A DNA stretch of 43,931 nt from Lachnospiraceae bacterium (GCA_028724245.1 JAQYDI010000032.1:1-43931), one strand, 5' to 3'; numbered from the stretch's first letter, positions 8,202 to 16,256 are shown. The notes: generated by a model not told the origin, from the sequence alone. Numbers and translations: made by a program.

Positions 8202-8247
8202 AAAGTAAAATCGGTTTTGATATTACATAAGAAAAGGACGGAACGTG

Positions 8248-9450
8248 ATGATGACTGCACTGACAGCTAGGAAAAGAAGGATTTTTGATATTATACAGAT
8301 CGGCAATGACGGGGACTGGCCCAGCAGAATGTTTGATGCGGTATCCATTATCATGATTTTGTGCAATCTTTTTATTGCAATTTTCGAAACATTTGACAGT
8401 TCGGCACCCTTTCTTCCCATGCTGAATATGCTGGAACTGATTACGGTGATCGGTTTTACCGTGGAATATGCTCTGCGGATATGGACAGCGGAATATCTGT
8501 ATCCTTCGCTGAGCCGGGGAAGGGCCGTATTCCGCTATGTTACCTCATTTAACGGCATCGTGGATCTGCTGTCCTGCGCGCCGTACTATCTGCCGGTCTT
8601 TTTCCCTGCAGGCGTAGTGGCTTTCCGCATGTTCCGCATTATAAGGATTCTCCGGCTGTTCCGCATCAACGCCTATTATGATGCTTTGAATGTGATCAGT
8701 GATGTCATCAAAGGAAAAAAGGATCAGCTGCTTTCGTCTATTTTTATCATTTTTATCCTGATGATTGCATCTTCTCTTTGTATGTACAGTCTGGAACATG
8801 AGGTGCAGCCCGATGTTTTTCAAAATGCCTTTTCCGGCTTCTGGTGGGCTGTTTCCACGCTGCTGACAGTGGGATACGGCGATATTTATCCTATCACCAT
8901 ACCGGGTCGTATCTTCGGCATTGCCATAACATTTCTCGGTGTCGGTATGGTTGCGATTCCCACCGGTATCCTTTCAGCCGGTTTTGTGGAACAGTATACC
9001 CGCCTGAAAAGTATGAACGACTATTCCATGGAAGCGGATATCAGTTTTGTAAGCCTGAACATACCAAAAGATCATCCCTGGGCCGGTAAACAGGTCAGGG
9101 AGCTGCCTCTGCCGCCCGGACTGATTCTGGCGGTCATCCAGCGAAAGGACGACGTGGTGGTTCCCAGAGGCAATACCTGCATCAGAGAAGGGGATCGGAT
9201 CGTACTGGGTGCGGAAGGATATCATGATCATGTGGGAATTACTTTAAAAGAAATTACACTCCGGGAACGGCATCCATGGACCGGATGCATGATCAAGCAG
9301 CTTGATATTTCCCGGCAGACCCTGATCGTTATGGTAAAACGCAATGGAAAGATTCTGATTCCCAGCGGCTCCCTGAAGCTGAAAGCAGGTGACCTGATCG
9401 TACTGTATTCCAGAAAACATATGACAGATACACAGGATGGGGAGATGTGA
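8248..9450 (+). CDS. Voltage-gated-type potassium channel with two C-terminal RCK_C domains
   Basis: A 400-residue six-helix channel. S1-S3 lie roughly between residues 30 and 122, the S4 sensor is RMFRIIRILRLFRI (about 127-140, with regularly spaced Arg), and the selectivity filter TVGYGD lies near 208. After the pore helix, two tandem TrkA_C/RCK_C domains follow (about 265-330 and 335-395), ending around LKAGDLIVLYSRK. There is no Rossmann RCK_N domain between pore and RCK_C, unlike most RCK channels. GTG 8245, ATG 8248 and ATG 8251 are all possible starts; AGGA at 8235-8238 fits the first two. It stands alone between opposing operons. Confidence 0.88.
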   Translation: MMTALTARKRRIFDIIQIGNDGDWPSRMFDAVSIIMILCNLFIAIFETFDSSAPFLPMLNMLELITVIGFTVEYALRIWTAEYLYPSLSRGRAVFRYVTSFNGIVDLLSCAPYYLPVFFPAGVVAFRMFRIIRILRLFRINAYYDALNVISDVIKGKKDQLLSSIFIIFILMIASSLCMYSLEHEVQPDVFQNAFSGFWWAVSTLLTVGYGDIYPITIPGRIFGIAITFLGVGMVAIPTGILSAGFVEQYTRLKSMNDYSMEADISFVSLNIPKDHPWAGKQVRELPLPPGLILAVIQRKDDVVVPRGNTCIREGDRIVLGAEGYHDHVGITLKEITLRERHPWTGCMIKQLDISRQTLIVMVKRNGKILIPSGSLKLKAGDLIVLYSRKHMTDTQDGEM

Positions 9451-9480
9451 TAATGATAACAGGATGTGTGATGTAAAATA

Positions 9481-9510
9481 ACGGCTGCAGTACTTTACTG
9501 CTGCAGCCGT
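9481..9510 (-). terminator. Terminator of ilvBN, between convergent genes
   Basis: ACGGCTGCAG pairs with CTGCAGCCGT. On the minus strand the stem is followed by TTATTTTA, fitting the end of the ilv operon; it may also stop the channel transcript. Confidence 0.75.
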
Positions 9511-9531
9511 CTGCAAACGGTCTATCTGCTG

Positions 9532-10032
9532 CTACCGATCCGTAATACTCACCGCTTCCACCGCCACACTGCCGCCGCGGACGATTTCAATCCGCCCCGG
9601 GAAGACAATCTGCAAAAGCCGGATGAAATCATTGTTTTTATCCTCTGTCTGCACACACTCCAGCAGAGCAGTGGAGGGATTATAGTCGATCAGTTTTGCC
9701 TGAAAAATATCCCGCATATAGTTCAGTTTTACCATATCCTGCTCTGAGCAGTTCCGGATTCTGACAAACATCAGCTCTTTCATATGAATGGCTGTTTCCG
9801 TAAAATCCACCACCTTGATGACTTCAATACTCCGGTTCAGCTGTTTCTTAATCTGTTCAAAAGTACGATCATCACTGATTAAACTGATGGTCATCCGGGA
9901 TATGGTTTCATCTTCCGTTACGCCTGCGGTCAGACTGTTCAGATTGTAGGATTTTCCGGAAAAAAGACCGGAGATACGAGCCAGAACGCCGATTTCATTT
10001 TCCACATACAGACTGATCCATCGTTTTTTCAT
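9532..10032 (-). CDS. ilvN: Acetolactate synthase small (regulatory) subunit
   Basis: A 166-residue protein with an N-terminal ACT domain (WISLYVENEIGVLARISGLF, then SLTAGVTEDETISRMTI) and the C-terminal ALS_ss domain (ELMFVRIRNCSE…). The ACT dimer binds valine and controls the large subunit in branched-chain amino acid synthesis. Length is normal for the family. Its ATG overlaps the ilvB stop by four bases (ATGA), so the two subunits are translationally coupled. The symbol ilvH would be equally valid. Confidence 0.92.
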   Translation of the reverse strand: MKKRWISLYVENEIGVLARISGLFSGKSYNLNSLTAGVTEDETISRMTISLISDDRTFEQIKKQLNRSIEVIKVVDFTETAIHMKELMFVRIRNCSEQDMVKLNYMRDIFQAKLIDYNPSTALLECVQTEDKNNDFIRLLQIVFPGRIEIVRGGSVAVEAVSITDR

Positions 10033-11876
10033 CTTTTACCACCTTCCATATCCATATCATTATGTTCCGTAATTACACCATAACTTTCCGTAATCTTATT
10101 CTTCTTTTCCGTGATCATACCATTACTTTTCATGATCATGTTACTGAGCGGGTTCCCCGGCGGAACAATAGGCAGTACATTCCGCTCCGGTTCGATCAGA
10201 AATTCAATGACCACAGGAACCGTTTTCGATTCTTTTGCGGCTTCCAGTGCAGGACCGATCTCCTCCTGTTTCGTTACACGGATGGCTTTTGCACCATAGC
10301 TTTCAGCCAGACGGATAAAATCCGGTGTGTATGCCGGACAGGCAGAAGACGGTGCGCTGCAGGCAGACGGACAGCTTTTACGCCGCCGCAGGCAGGTAGC
10401 GGAATACCGTCTGTTAAAAAACATCTCCTGCCACTGACGGACATTTCCCAGATATCCGTTATTGAGAATACATATGATCACCGGCAGTTCATAAACAACA
10501 GCAGTTGCCATTTCCTGAATATTCATCTGTATTCCGCCGTCGCCGCAGATGGCAATCACATCAAGATCCGGATTTCCCAGCTTTGCGCCAATCGCCGCCG
10601 GAAGACCGTATCCCATGGTCCCCAGACCGCCGGAGGTCAGCATCTGTTTTCGCTCCGACAATTCCAGAAACTGCGTCGCCCACATCTGATTCTGTCCCAC
10701 ATCGGTGGTAATCACCGCCTGCTGAAAGATCCGATTGATCCCACACATCACCGCCTGCGGCGTAAATGACATCGTTCCCTGCACCCCATCTCCTGACTGT
10801 GCAGATTCTGACACTGTAAGAGGATATTCTTTTTTCCATAAAGCAATCTGCTTTCTCCATTCTTCGCAGCTGCATGCATCCGCATGTTCCAGCAGTACCT
10901 GAACCGCATTCCTTGCATCCGCTACAATCGGAATATCCACTTCGATATTTCTGGAAATGGAGGCCGGATCAATATCCACATGAATGATTACCGCATTGGG
11001 GGCAAATTCGCTTACTTTTCCGGTAATGCGGTCATTAAATCGGACACCGATGGAAAACAAAACATCACACTGACTGATGGCAATGTTGGCGGCATAGCTG
11101 CCGTGTATACCCAGATTTCCCACATACAGCGGGTGATCTGTGGCAACCGCTCCCTTTCCCATGATAGTTGTAACGCACGGTATTCCGGTCTTTTCCATGA
11201 GAGCCGTCATCTCCCGCCCGGCCCGTGCGATCTTCACGCCGCCTCCCAGAAGGAAAACAGGCCGTTTTGCCTGTTTCAGACATTCCAATGACTTCCTGAT
11301 CTGTCCCATGTGGACACGGGTATTGGGCTTATATCCGCGTATCTCAACCTGCTTCGGGCAGCAGTCACTGCCCTTCGCCTGCTGTATATCCTTCGGCAGA
11401 TCCACAAGAACCACACCCGGTTTTCCGGAACGGGCAATAAAAAATGCCTTTTTGATCACGGCTGCCAGATCCTCTCTCTTTCGGACGGTAACGGCATATT
11501 TGGTGATGCTTCTTGTAATTCCCACAATATCCACTTCCTGAAATGCATCATTACCGATCAACCCTGTGGATACCTGTCCGGTAAAGCATACCAGCGGTAC
11601 GCTGTCATAATTTGCCGTGGCGATCCCGGTCACCAGATTTGTGGCGCCGGGACCGCTGGTAACAAGACAGACACCCACCTTTCCCGTTGACCGTGCATAG
11701 CCGTCCGCAGCATGAACAAGCCCCTGTTCATGTCTGGGAAGAATGACACGGATTCCCTCAACTCCGTAAAGAGCATCAAACAAATCAATAGCCTGACCGC
11801 CGGGATAAGCAAACAACGTATCCACCTGCTCAGCCAGCAGCGCTTTTACAAACAGTTCTGCCCCTGTAATCTGCAT
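10029..11876 (-). CDS. ilvB: Acetolactate synthase large (catalytic) subunit with insertion and repeat tail
   Basis: A 615-residue ThDP- and FAD-dependent enzyme joining two pyruvates (or pyruvate and 2-oxobutyrate). Visible are the catalytic-Glu region (YPGGQAIDLFDAL…HEQGLVHAADGYAR), the FAD domain, and the ThDP motif GDGGIQMN…NNGYLGNVRQW. It is about 45 residues longer than usual for two reasons. A Cys/Ser-rich insertion (RRRKSCPSACSAPSSAC) lies near residue 500 between the RYSATC and YTPDF blocks, and a tail of about 30 residues with 7-residue repeats follows the normal end PLSNMI. The start is ATG 11876 with AAAGGAG 8 bases away; the frame is open 20 codons further up, through the operator. 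It lies downstream of tetR. Confidence 0.9.
   Translation of the reverse strand: MQITGAELFVKALLAEQVDTLFAYPGGQAIDLFDALYGVEGIRVILPRHEQGLVHAADGYARSTGKVGVCLVTSGPGATNLVTGIATANYDSVPLVCFTGQVSTGLIGNDAFQEVDIVGITRSITKYAVTVRKREDLAAVIKKAFFIARSGKPGVVLVDLPKDIQQAKGSDCCPKQVEIRGYKPNTRVHMGQIRKSLECLKQAKRPVFLLGGGVKIARAGREMTALMEKTGIPCVTTIMGKGAVATDHPLYVGNLGIHGSYAANIAISQCDVLFSIGVRFNDRITGKVSEFAPNAVIIHVDIDPASISRNIEVDIPIVADARNAVQVLLEHADACSCEEWRKQIALWKKEYPLTVSESAQSGDGVQGTMSFTPQAVMCGINRIFQQAVITTDVGQNQMWATQFLELSERKQMLTSGGLGTMGYGLPAAIGAKLGNPDLDVIAICGDGGIQMNIQEMATAVVYELPVIICILNNGYLGNVRQWQEMFFNRRYSATCLRRRKSCPSACSAPSSACPAYTPDFIRLAESYGAKAIRVTKQEEIGPALEAAKESKTVPVVIEFLIEPERNVLPIVPPGNPLSNMIMKSNGMITEKKNKITESYGVITEHNDMDMEGGKR
10064..10147 (-). 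repeat. Four degenerate 21-bp tandem repeats at the end of ilvB
   Basis: Units 10064-10084, 10085-10105, 10106-10126 and 10127-10147 share a TTCCGTGATCAT-like core on the plus strand. They encode MIMKSNG, MITEKKN, KITESYG and VITEHND, a heptapeptide series with a recurring I-T-E, which extends the enzyme past its usual C-terminus. Confidence 0.7.
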
Positions 11877-11915
11877 AATCATCACTCCTTTATCTGCTTC
11901 AGTATCATAGATTGT

Positions 11916-11977
11916 AATGCATGTACTTGCTTGCATACAGAGTTTTATAATACGGTACCATCCAGTGACAGTACCGT
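11916..11977 (-). promoter_or_regulatory. ilvBN promoter region with TetR-type operator
   Basis: A -10 candidate (TATTAT 11947-11952 or TATAAA 11944-11949, minus strand) is followed by a 21-bp element at 11916-11936 with ATGCA…TGCAT arms. The element matches the one at the tetR promoter in 18 of 21 positions. A second inverted repeat, ACGGTAC/GTACCGT at 11952-11958 and 11971-11977, covers the spacer. No good -35 hexamer is visible, so activation or another site may be needed. Confidence 0.6.
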
Positions 11978-12047
11978 GGTGTAGTTTCCAGCCGGATCTG
12001 CAAAAATACCTTTGTACAGATGCCTTTATTTATCCATATCCTCCGTT

Positions 12048-12638
12048 TTATCCGTTTCCGTTTTCCTGAGGAATTCCCTGTATAAATGTCTGTACCGACT
12101 GTCTGATATACTGTTCCCGTGTAACAGGCGACAGACTGCCTTCAAAAGAAGCATTTAAAAAGGTAAAGCCGAATGTACTGGAAAAAATGGTCAATGCAAG
12201 ACACTCAAAATCAAAATGAGGAAGTTTCCCCCGCCGCTCCATTTCCTTAAAATAATCAATAAGCGACGACAGAAATGCCTGCGGCACCTTCATCACCAGC
12301 GGCGCCGCTTCCTCATAAAGCTGCGGTGCCCTCAGTCCGATGGACAGCTTTACAAAATCGGGTGTGATCCGGTTCATGTATTCGGTCATAAACATCTCCA
12401 GATCCGGAGCCAGCTCCCATCTGACATTCTGAAAAACCTCCGGCGTCAGATTGCCCCGCCATTTTTCCTGCTCGATGCCGTTTAACACAATATCCTTTTT
12501 GCTGCTGAACTTGCGAAACAGAGTGCACTCATTCACACCTGCGGATCTGGCAATATCTTTTGTGGTCATGGCGGTATATCCCCTGTCCCGCACGAGGGTC
12601 ATGGCTGCGTCTATGATTTTCTGGCTGGTTTCATCCAT
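12048..12638 (-). CDS. TetR-family transcriptional regulator, probable regulator of itself and ilvBN
   Basis: A 196-residue protein with the TetR N-terminal helix-turn-helix (TKDIARSAGVNECTLFRKFSSKKDI, about residues 25-49) and a helical ligand-binding C-terminal domain of unassigned subfamily. The start is ATG 12638, 6-7 bases after GGGAGGA; an upstream ATG at 12659 in the same frame would place the ribosome binding site inside the coding region. It is transcribed in the same direction as ilvB, 171 bases away, and the two promoters share an operator. That context suggests control of acetolactate synthesis by an unknown ligand. The regulation is inference. Confidence 0.85.
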   Translation of the reverse strand: MDETSQKIIDAAMTLVRDRGYTAMTTKDIARSAGVNECTLFRKFSSKKDIVLNGIEQEKWRGNLTPEVFQNVRWELAPDLEMFMTEYMNRITPDFVKLSIGLRAPQLYEEAAPLVMKVPQAFLSSLIDYFKEMERRGKLPHFDFECLALTIFSSTFGFTFLNASFEGSLSPVTREQYIRQSVQTFIQGIPQENGNG

Positions 12639-12655
12639 CTGCTTTCCTCCCATCT

Positions 12656-12705
12656 GCAATGCAAGTACTTACTTTCATTATAAAGATTTCACTGCCGGAT
12701 GTCAA
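12656..12705 (-). promoter_or_regulatory. Perfect consensus promoter of tetR with overlapping operator
   Basis: On the minus strand TTGACA (12700-12705) and TATAAT (12677-12682) are 17 bases apart, matching the sigma-A consensus at all 12 positions. The element at 12658-12678, built around the palindrome AAGTACTT, touches the -10 and covers the start site, as expected for autorepression of a very strong promoter. Confidence 0.8.
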
Positions 12706-12859
12706 GCAGGCTGATAGATGTCAGTTCAGGAAAAATAACCGTGGATTCTTTCCCGTATGTATATTATAATCTATATGGTCCGCTGCGGACCGCTCACTCT
12801 GTATAAAGCCTGTATCGATCCTATACAGGAAAAAGCATACTTTCAGGGAGGAACATATC

Positions 12860-13330
12860 ATGGCAATTGATAAAGTTAAGGCATATTTTAAACAGTACGG
12901 TATGGAAGACCGGGTTCAGGAATTTGATGTTTCCAGCGCCACGGTGGAGCTAGCGGCAGAAGCGCTGCACTGCGAACCCTGCAGAATTGCAAAAACGCTT
13001 TCTTTTATGGTGAAGGAAAAACCGGTTCTGATCGTAGCGGCCGGTGATGCAAAAATCGACAATCCCAAATATAAAGCGCAATTCGGAACGAAAGCAAAAA
13101 TGCTTACATATGAAGAAGTGGAAACATTGACCGGCCACGCTGTAGGTGGGGTCTGTCCTTTTGCGGTAAACGACGGCGTGACCATCTATCTGGATGAAAG
13201 CCTGAAGCGGTTTCAGACCGTATTTCCCGCCTGCGGAAGCAGCAGCAGCGCCATTGAACTGACCATCGAAGAACTGGAAAAATATTCCGGCTTCACCACA
13301 TGGATCGACGTCTGCAAGGGATGGCAGTAA
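12860..13330 (+). CDS. YbaK/EbsC-type aminoacyl-tRNA deacylase
   Basis: A 156-residue single-domain protein of the YbaK/ProXp family, which hydrolyses mischarged tRNAs in trans (for example Cys- or Ala-tRNA-Pro). The motif CRIAKTLSFMV contains the conserved Lys of the active site, and GGVCPFAV and the Gly/Ser stretch ACGSSSSAIEL are family hallmarks. Length is standard. GGGAGG precedes ATG 12860 by 9 bases. It is monocistronic, and the exact mischarged substrate cannot be told from sequence. A TATAAT at 12765-12770 may be its -10, but no matching -35 is evident. Confidence 0.85.
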   Translation: MAIDKVKAYFKQYGMEDRVQEFDVSSATVELAAEALHCEPCRIAKTLSFMVKEKPVLIVAAGDAKIDNPKYKAQFGTKAKMLTYEEVETLTGHAVGGVCPFAVNDGVTIYLDESLKRFQTVFPACGSSSSAIELTIEELEKYSGFTTWIDVCKGWQ

Positions 13331-13361
13331 AAGCCGAAATCATAAAACTTCACACCTGTTT

Positions 13362-13412
13362 AAAAGGAACAGCCGGCCACCGTTTAAACTCCGGTGACCG
13401 GCTGCTCCTTTT
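13362..13412. terminator. Bidirectional terminator between the deacylase and sigma-remnant genes
   Basis: AAAAGGAACAGCCGG pairs with CCGGCTGCTCCTTTT, with an inner CACCG/CGGTG helix. A and T runs on the two sides allow termination in both directions. Confidence 0.85.
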
Positions 13413-13418
13413 ATTCTT

Positions 13419-13607
13419 TTACTGCTTTCTTCGCTTTGTGATCTCATTACGGACTCTTCTGTCCAGTTCTTCCGGTATCTTTATTTCATCATATATTTTC
13501 TTTGCTTCCTTCCAATCCGGCAAAGTGTCATCCAAATCTTCGCGCTGTCCCTTTTTTCTGTTTGGCCGACCGGAACGGGCGCAAATATCCTTTTTACGAT
13601 CACTCAA
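13419..13607 (-). CDS. Short anti-sigma-like protein, probably a remnant
   Basis: A 62-residue hydrophilic protein starting at TTG 13607, 7 bases after AGGAGG. The stretch IPEELDRRVRNEITKRRKQ resembles the cytoplasmic start of anti-sigma factors of the DUF4179 type, where such a segment precedes a membrane helix. Here the frame stops straight after it, with no membrane segment or external domain. It follows the interrupted ECF sigma gene by 22 bases, so the pair looks like a decayed sigma/anti-sigma module. It could instead be an intact small protein of unknown role. Confidence 0.4.
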   Translation of the reverse strand: MSDRKKDICARSGRPNRKKGQREDLDDTLPDWKEAKKIYDEIKIPEELDRRVRNEITKRRKQ

Positions 13608-13629
13608 CCTAAATCCTCCTTCTGAATAT

Positions 13630-14073
13630 CTACAGAATCTGCGGCAGTTCCAATAAACATAAAGCTGCCTTTTGCGGCTCCATACGCATGATCCGGGCGA
13701 CTTCCGACTCCGCAAAATCTTCAAAATAACAGAGGATAAGCACGATACGATGTTCAAAATCCAGTTTTTTTATCCGCTACAGTATGCTGTGTTCTGATAG
13801 TTCTATATTATCCTCTGCTCTGTCGATATCCGTGATTTTTTTAGTATTACGCTCCATATTCCGGCACTCATCCACCAGGATCCGGTAAAACCATGTGTCT
13901 ACTGCCATATCATCATGCAGCGTATTACATCTGTCCAGGGCATGGCACACGGAATTCTCAACCAGTTCCAGAGCCAGTTCCCGGTCATCTATATTCAAAT
14001 ATGCCAGACGGTAGAAGTCATCTTTATTCCTCAGGATAAAATCCACAATCTGATCATAAGGTTTTTCTGTCAA
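13630..14073 (-). pseudogene. ECF sigma factor interrupted by an in-frame TAG
   Basis: Region 2 is clear (DDFYRLAYLNIDDRELALELVENSVCHAL… followed by VDTWFYRILVDECRN). After EHSIL an amber codon at 13777-13779 interrupts the frame, and the same frame continues with KKLDFEHRIVLILCYFEDFAESEVARIM, which is region 4 with its helix-turn-helix. The final helix is altered and stops at 13630-13632. Without read-through only region 2 is made, too little for an ECF factor. A TTG start at 14073 after AGGAG is likely; an ATG at 14121 is also in frame. A good promoter remains upstream, so the break may be recent or a sequencing error. Confidence 0.7.
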
Positions 14074-14146
14074 TTTACTGCTGCTCCTAACATTAAAAAA
14101 TCTTCTTTGCTTCCTGCTCATCGGAAGCAATCACGCAGTCATATCT

Positions 14147-14175
14147 ATTATATGTTCGACAACATTTTTTGGCAA
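14147..14175 (-). promoter_or_regulatory. Sigma-A promoter upstream of the interrupted sigma gene
   Basis: On the minus strand TTGCCA (14170-14175) and TATAAT (14147-14152) are 17 bases apart. The predicted transcript starts near 14140, ahead of both candidate start codons. Confidence 0.65.
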
Positions 14176-14247
14176 TAGAAAAAACTGCTGAAATACATCG
14201 TGGTATTTTGTGGGTTGTTTGAAACACAGATGTTTTCCACATTATTT

Positions 14248-15477
14248 TCACCCCGGGAACGTCACCCGGATTTCCAGAGAATGGCCGTCCTCTGTTTTTG
14301 CCCTGATTTTACCTCCATGAGCCGTCACAATGGCTTTCGCTACCGAGAGTCCGATTCCGTATCCTCCGCAGCCGGAATTTCTGGAAGCATCTATCCGGTA
14401 AAACCGTTCAAACAACATGGAAAGATTCTCTTTTGAAATCTCCTGTATGGTCTCATTGCATACGGAAAGCTGCAGTCCGCGGGACTTTCTCTCCAGAACC
14501 AGATGCACCGTTTTCCCTTCCGGCGAATATTTCAGTGCATTGTCCAGCAGAATACCGGTCAGCTGCCTTATTGCTTTTTCATTTCCTTCTATGGAAAGCA
14601 TGGGCTGTATGCTGCATTGCAGTTCCTTCCCCTGTGTCCGGGCCGGTGCCTGAAAGGAGGCCGCAGCCTCATTGATCACATCGGAAAGCGGAAATTCGAT
14701 CATGGTCATGGTATCTGCAGATTCTTCCATCCTGGCAAGATAAACCAGATCATTGGTCAGAGCAGTCAGCCGTTTTGCCTGCTTATGAATATCATCGATC
14801 CATTCATTCTCACCAAAATCCATTTCCAGAATATCCACATCTGCATTGATAATGGTCAGCGGCGTTTTGATCTCATGGCCGGCATCGGTGATAAAACGCT
14901 TCTGTTTCTCGTAACTTTCGGAAATGGGCCGTATAATCCGGTTGGAAAAGAAAACTACCAGAGCCAGTACGATCAGATATCCGATCAGAGAAATGCTTAT
15001 ACTGGCAAACAGAAATTTATAAAAGGAATCCAGACTTCTCTTGCAGTCAAGAAATATGATCCGGATGGTCTCCCCTTCCATACTTTTTGCATAGCGGAAA
15101 TTTCCCGTAAATCCTCTTTCCCCCCTGTTTTCCGCAGTTTCCTGCGCATATTCAATTGCTTTTTCCGTATCGATGGAAATAATATGTCCTGTTTCCACCT
15201 GTATGACCGTATGGGAGCCGCTGTTCAGAAGCACGGAAAAATACCGGGATTCAAAAGGGGTCTCCGGCGACATGCCGGGTCTCAGTGCATCCTGCTTCCG
15301 CCCGTTTCCCTGAGAAAAGCTGCCTTTATTTTCAATCAACACCGACAGGATTTCATCTGTTTCACTGACGATTCCCCTGTAATTCACAAGATTGATCCCG
15401 GCAATGATTACAAAAAGCACGGCCATAACAGCAGACATGGTAATAATGATAAATTTTATCTGTAATTTGCGGATCAT
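14248..15477 (-). CDS. Two-component sensor histidine kinase
   Basis: A 409-residue membrane kinase. A first transmembrane helix spans about residues 9-32, an external sensor of about 120 residues follows, and a second helix spans about 155-177. The HisKA segment ITDAGHEIKTPLTII has the phosphorylated His near 201. The ATPase domain shows the N-box LLDNALKYSPEG, the F-box region LFERFYRID, and GYGIGLSVAKAIVTAHGG. The start is ATG 15477 with GGAGG 7 bases upstream and an ATGA overlap with the response regulator stop. It is the partner of the upstream regulator and faces the VTC operon. No known signal can be read from the sensor domain. Confidence 0.9.
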   Translation of the reverse strand: MIRKLQIKFIIITMSAVMAVLFVIIAGINLVNYRGIVSETDEILSVLIENKGSFSQGNGRKQDALRPGMSPETPFESRYFSVLLNSGSHTVIQVETGHIISIDTEKAIEYAQETAENRGERGFTGNFRYAKSMEGETIRIIFLDCKRSLDSFYKFLFASISISLIGYLIVLALVVFFSNRIIRPISESYEKQKRFITDAGHEIKTPLTIINADVDILEMDFGENEWIDDIHKQAKRLTALTNDLVYLARMEESADTMTMIEFPLSDVINEAAASFQAPARTQGKELQCSIQPMLSIEGNEKAIRQLTGILLDNALKYSPEGKTVHLVLERKSRGLQLSVCNETIQEISKENLSMLFERFYRIDASRNSGCGGYGIGLSVAKAIVTAHGGKIRAKTEDGHSLEIRVTFPG

Positions 15478-16145
15478 TTCTTTTCCTCCAGACAGTATCC
15501 CGCATTGCGCACTACCCGGATCTGGATATCCGCCTGCAGAGCCGTCAGTTTTTTGCGAAGGTACGATATGTAGGCCCATACCACATTGATCTCCGCATCC
15601 GAGTCATATCCCCATACCTTCTCCATCAGACGTTCTGCCGAAACGATCCTGCCCGGATTGGCCATGAGAACCTCCATCATCTGAAACTCTTTATTGGTCA
15701 GCCGGAAACTGTTCGCCTGAGAAGACAGTTCAAAAGTCGCCCGGTTCAGGGAAATATTGCCGAATGTCATGCAGGAATCCGCCTCATTCCGGCTTCTGGT
15801 GATGACGCGGATTCTCGCCAGAAGCTCTCTCGTATCAAAGGGCTTCGTCACATAATCATTGGCTCCGCTGTCAAGTCCCAGTACCTTGTCATCAATCTCC
15901 GATTTGGCAGTCAGCATCAGAACCGGCACCTGATTTCCCTGTTCACGCAGCTTGCGAAGCACCGTGATCCCATCCATTTTCGGCATCATAATATCAAGGA
16001 TCGCCGCATCATACTGCCCTGTCTCAAGGCAGGCCAACGCATCCTCACCATTGTAAACCGCCTCTGCCGCATAATGATTTTTCTCAAGAATCTTTACGAT
16101 CGCCCGTGAAAGAGAACGCTCATCCTCAGCCAGTAATAATCTCAT
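15474..16145 (-). CDS. OmpR-family response regulator
   Basis: A 223-residue regulator. The receiver domain has the acidic pocket (Glu7, Asp8), phosphorylated Asp51 (AAILDIMMPKMDG), Thr79 and Lys101 (VTKPF). The C-terminal winged helix (ELSSQANSFRLTNKEFQMMEVLM, then VSAERLMEKVWGYD and VWAYISYLRKKL) is the DNA-binding domain. The start ATG 16145 is preceded by AGGTG; an earlier ATG at 16184 lacks a site. It is first in the operon with the kinase. Direct repeats before the divergent operon are its likely target. Confidence 0.92.
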   Translation of the reverse strand: MRLLLAEDERSLSRAIVKILEKNHYAAEAVYNGEDALACLETGQYDAAILDIMMPKMDGITVLRKLREQGNQVPVLMLTAKSEIDDKVLGLDSGANDYVTKPFDTRELLARIRVITRSRNEADSCMTFGNISLNRATFELSSQANSFRLTNKEFQMMEVLMANPGRIVSAERLMEKVWGYDSDAEINVVWAYISYLRKKLTALQADIQIRVVRNAGYCLEEKK

Positions 16146-16247
16146 ATATTGCACCTGCTTTCTATTGTCACTAACCAGAATCATTTACCGTAATCATTTT
16201 GCTGTATAATCAGTTTCATGATTGTCCGGCATAACTTACGTCAATCT

Positions 16248-16256
16248 ATTATAGCA
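16248..16256 (-). promoter_or_regulatory. Extended -10 promoter of the two-component operon
   Basis: On the minus strand TGCTATAAT forms an extended -10 element. The -35 position (near 16271-16276) is poor. The gap 16146-16457 otherwise holds the divergent VTC promoter and no gene. Confidence 0.5.

Noticed and set aside
11877-12047. T-box or leader-peptide attenuator ahead of ilvB
   Set aside because: The 171-base gap shows no T-box core sequence, no run of branched-chain codons and no antiterminator/terminator pair; the shared TetR site explains control better.
13777-13779. TAG in the sigma gene as a programmed amber (pyrrolysine) codon
   Set aside because: No pyrrolysine genes are visible, the position is a linker between sigma domains, and the neighbouring gene is also truncated, so decay or error is simpler.
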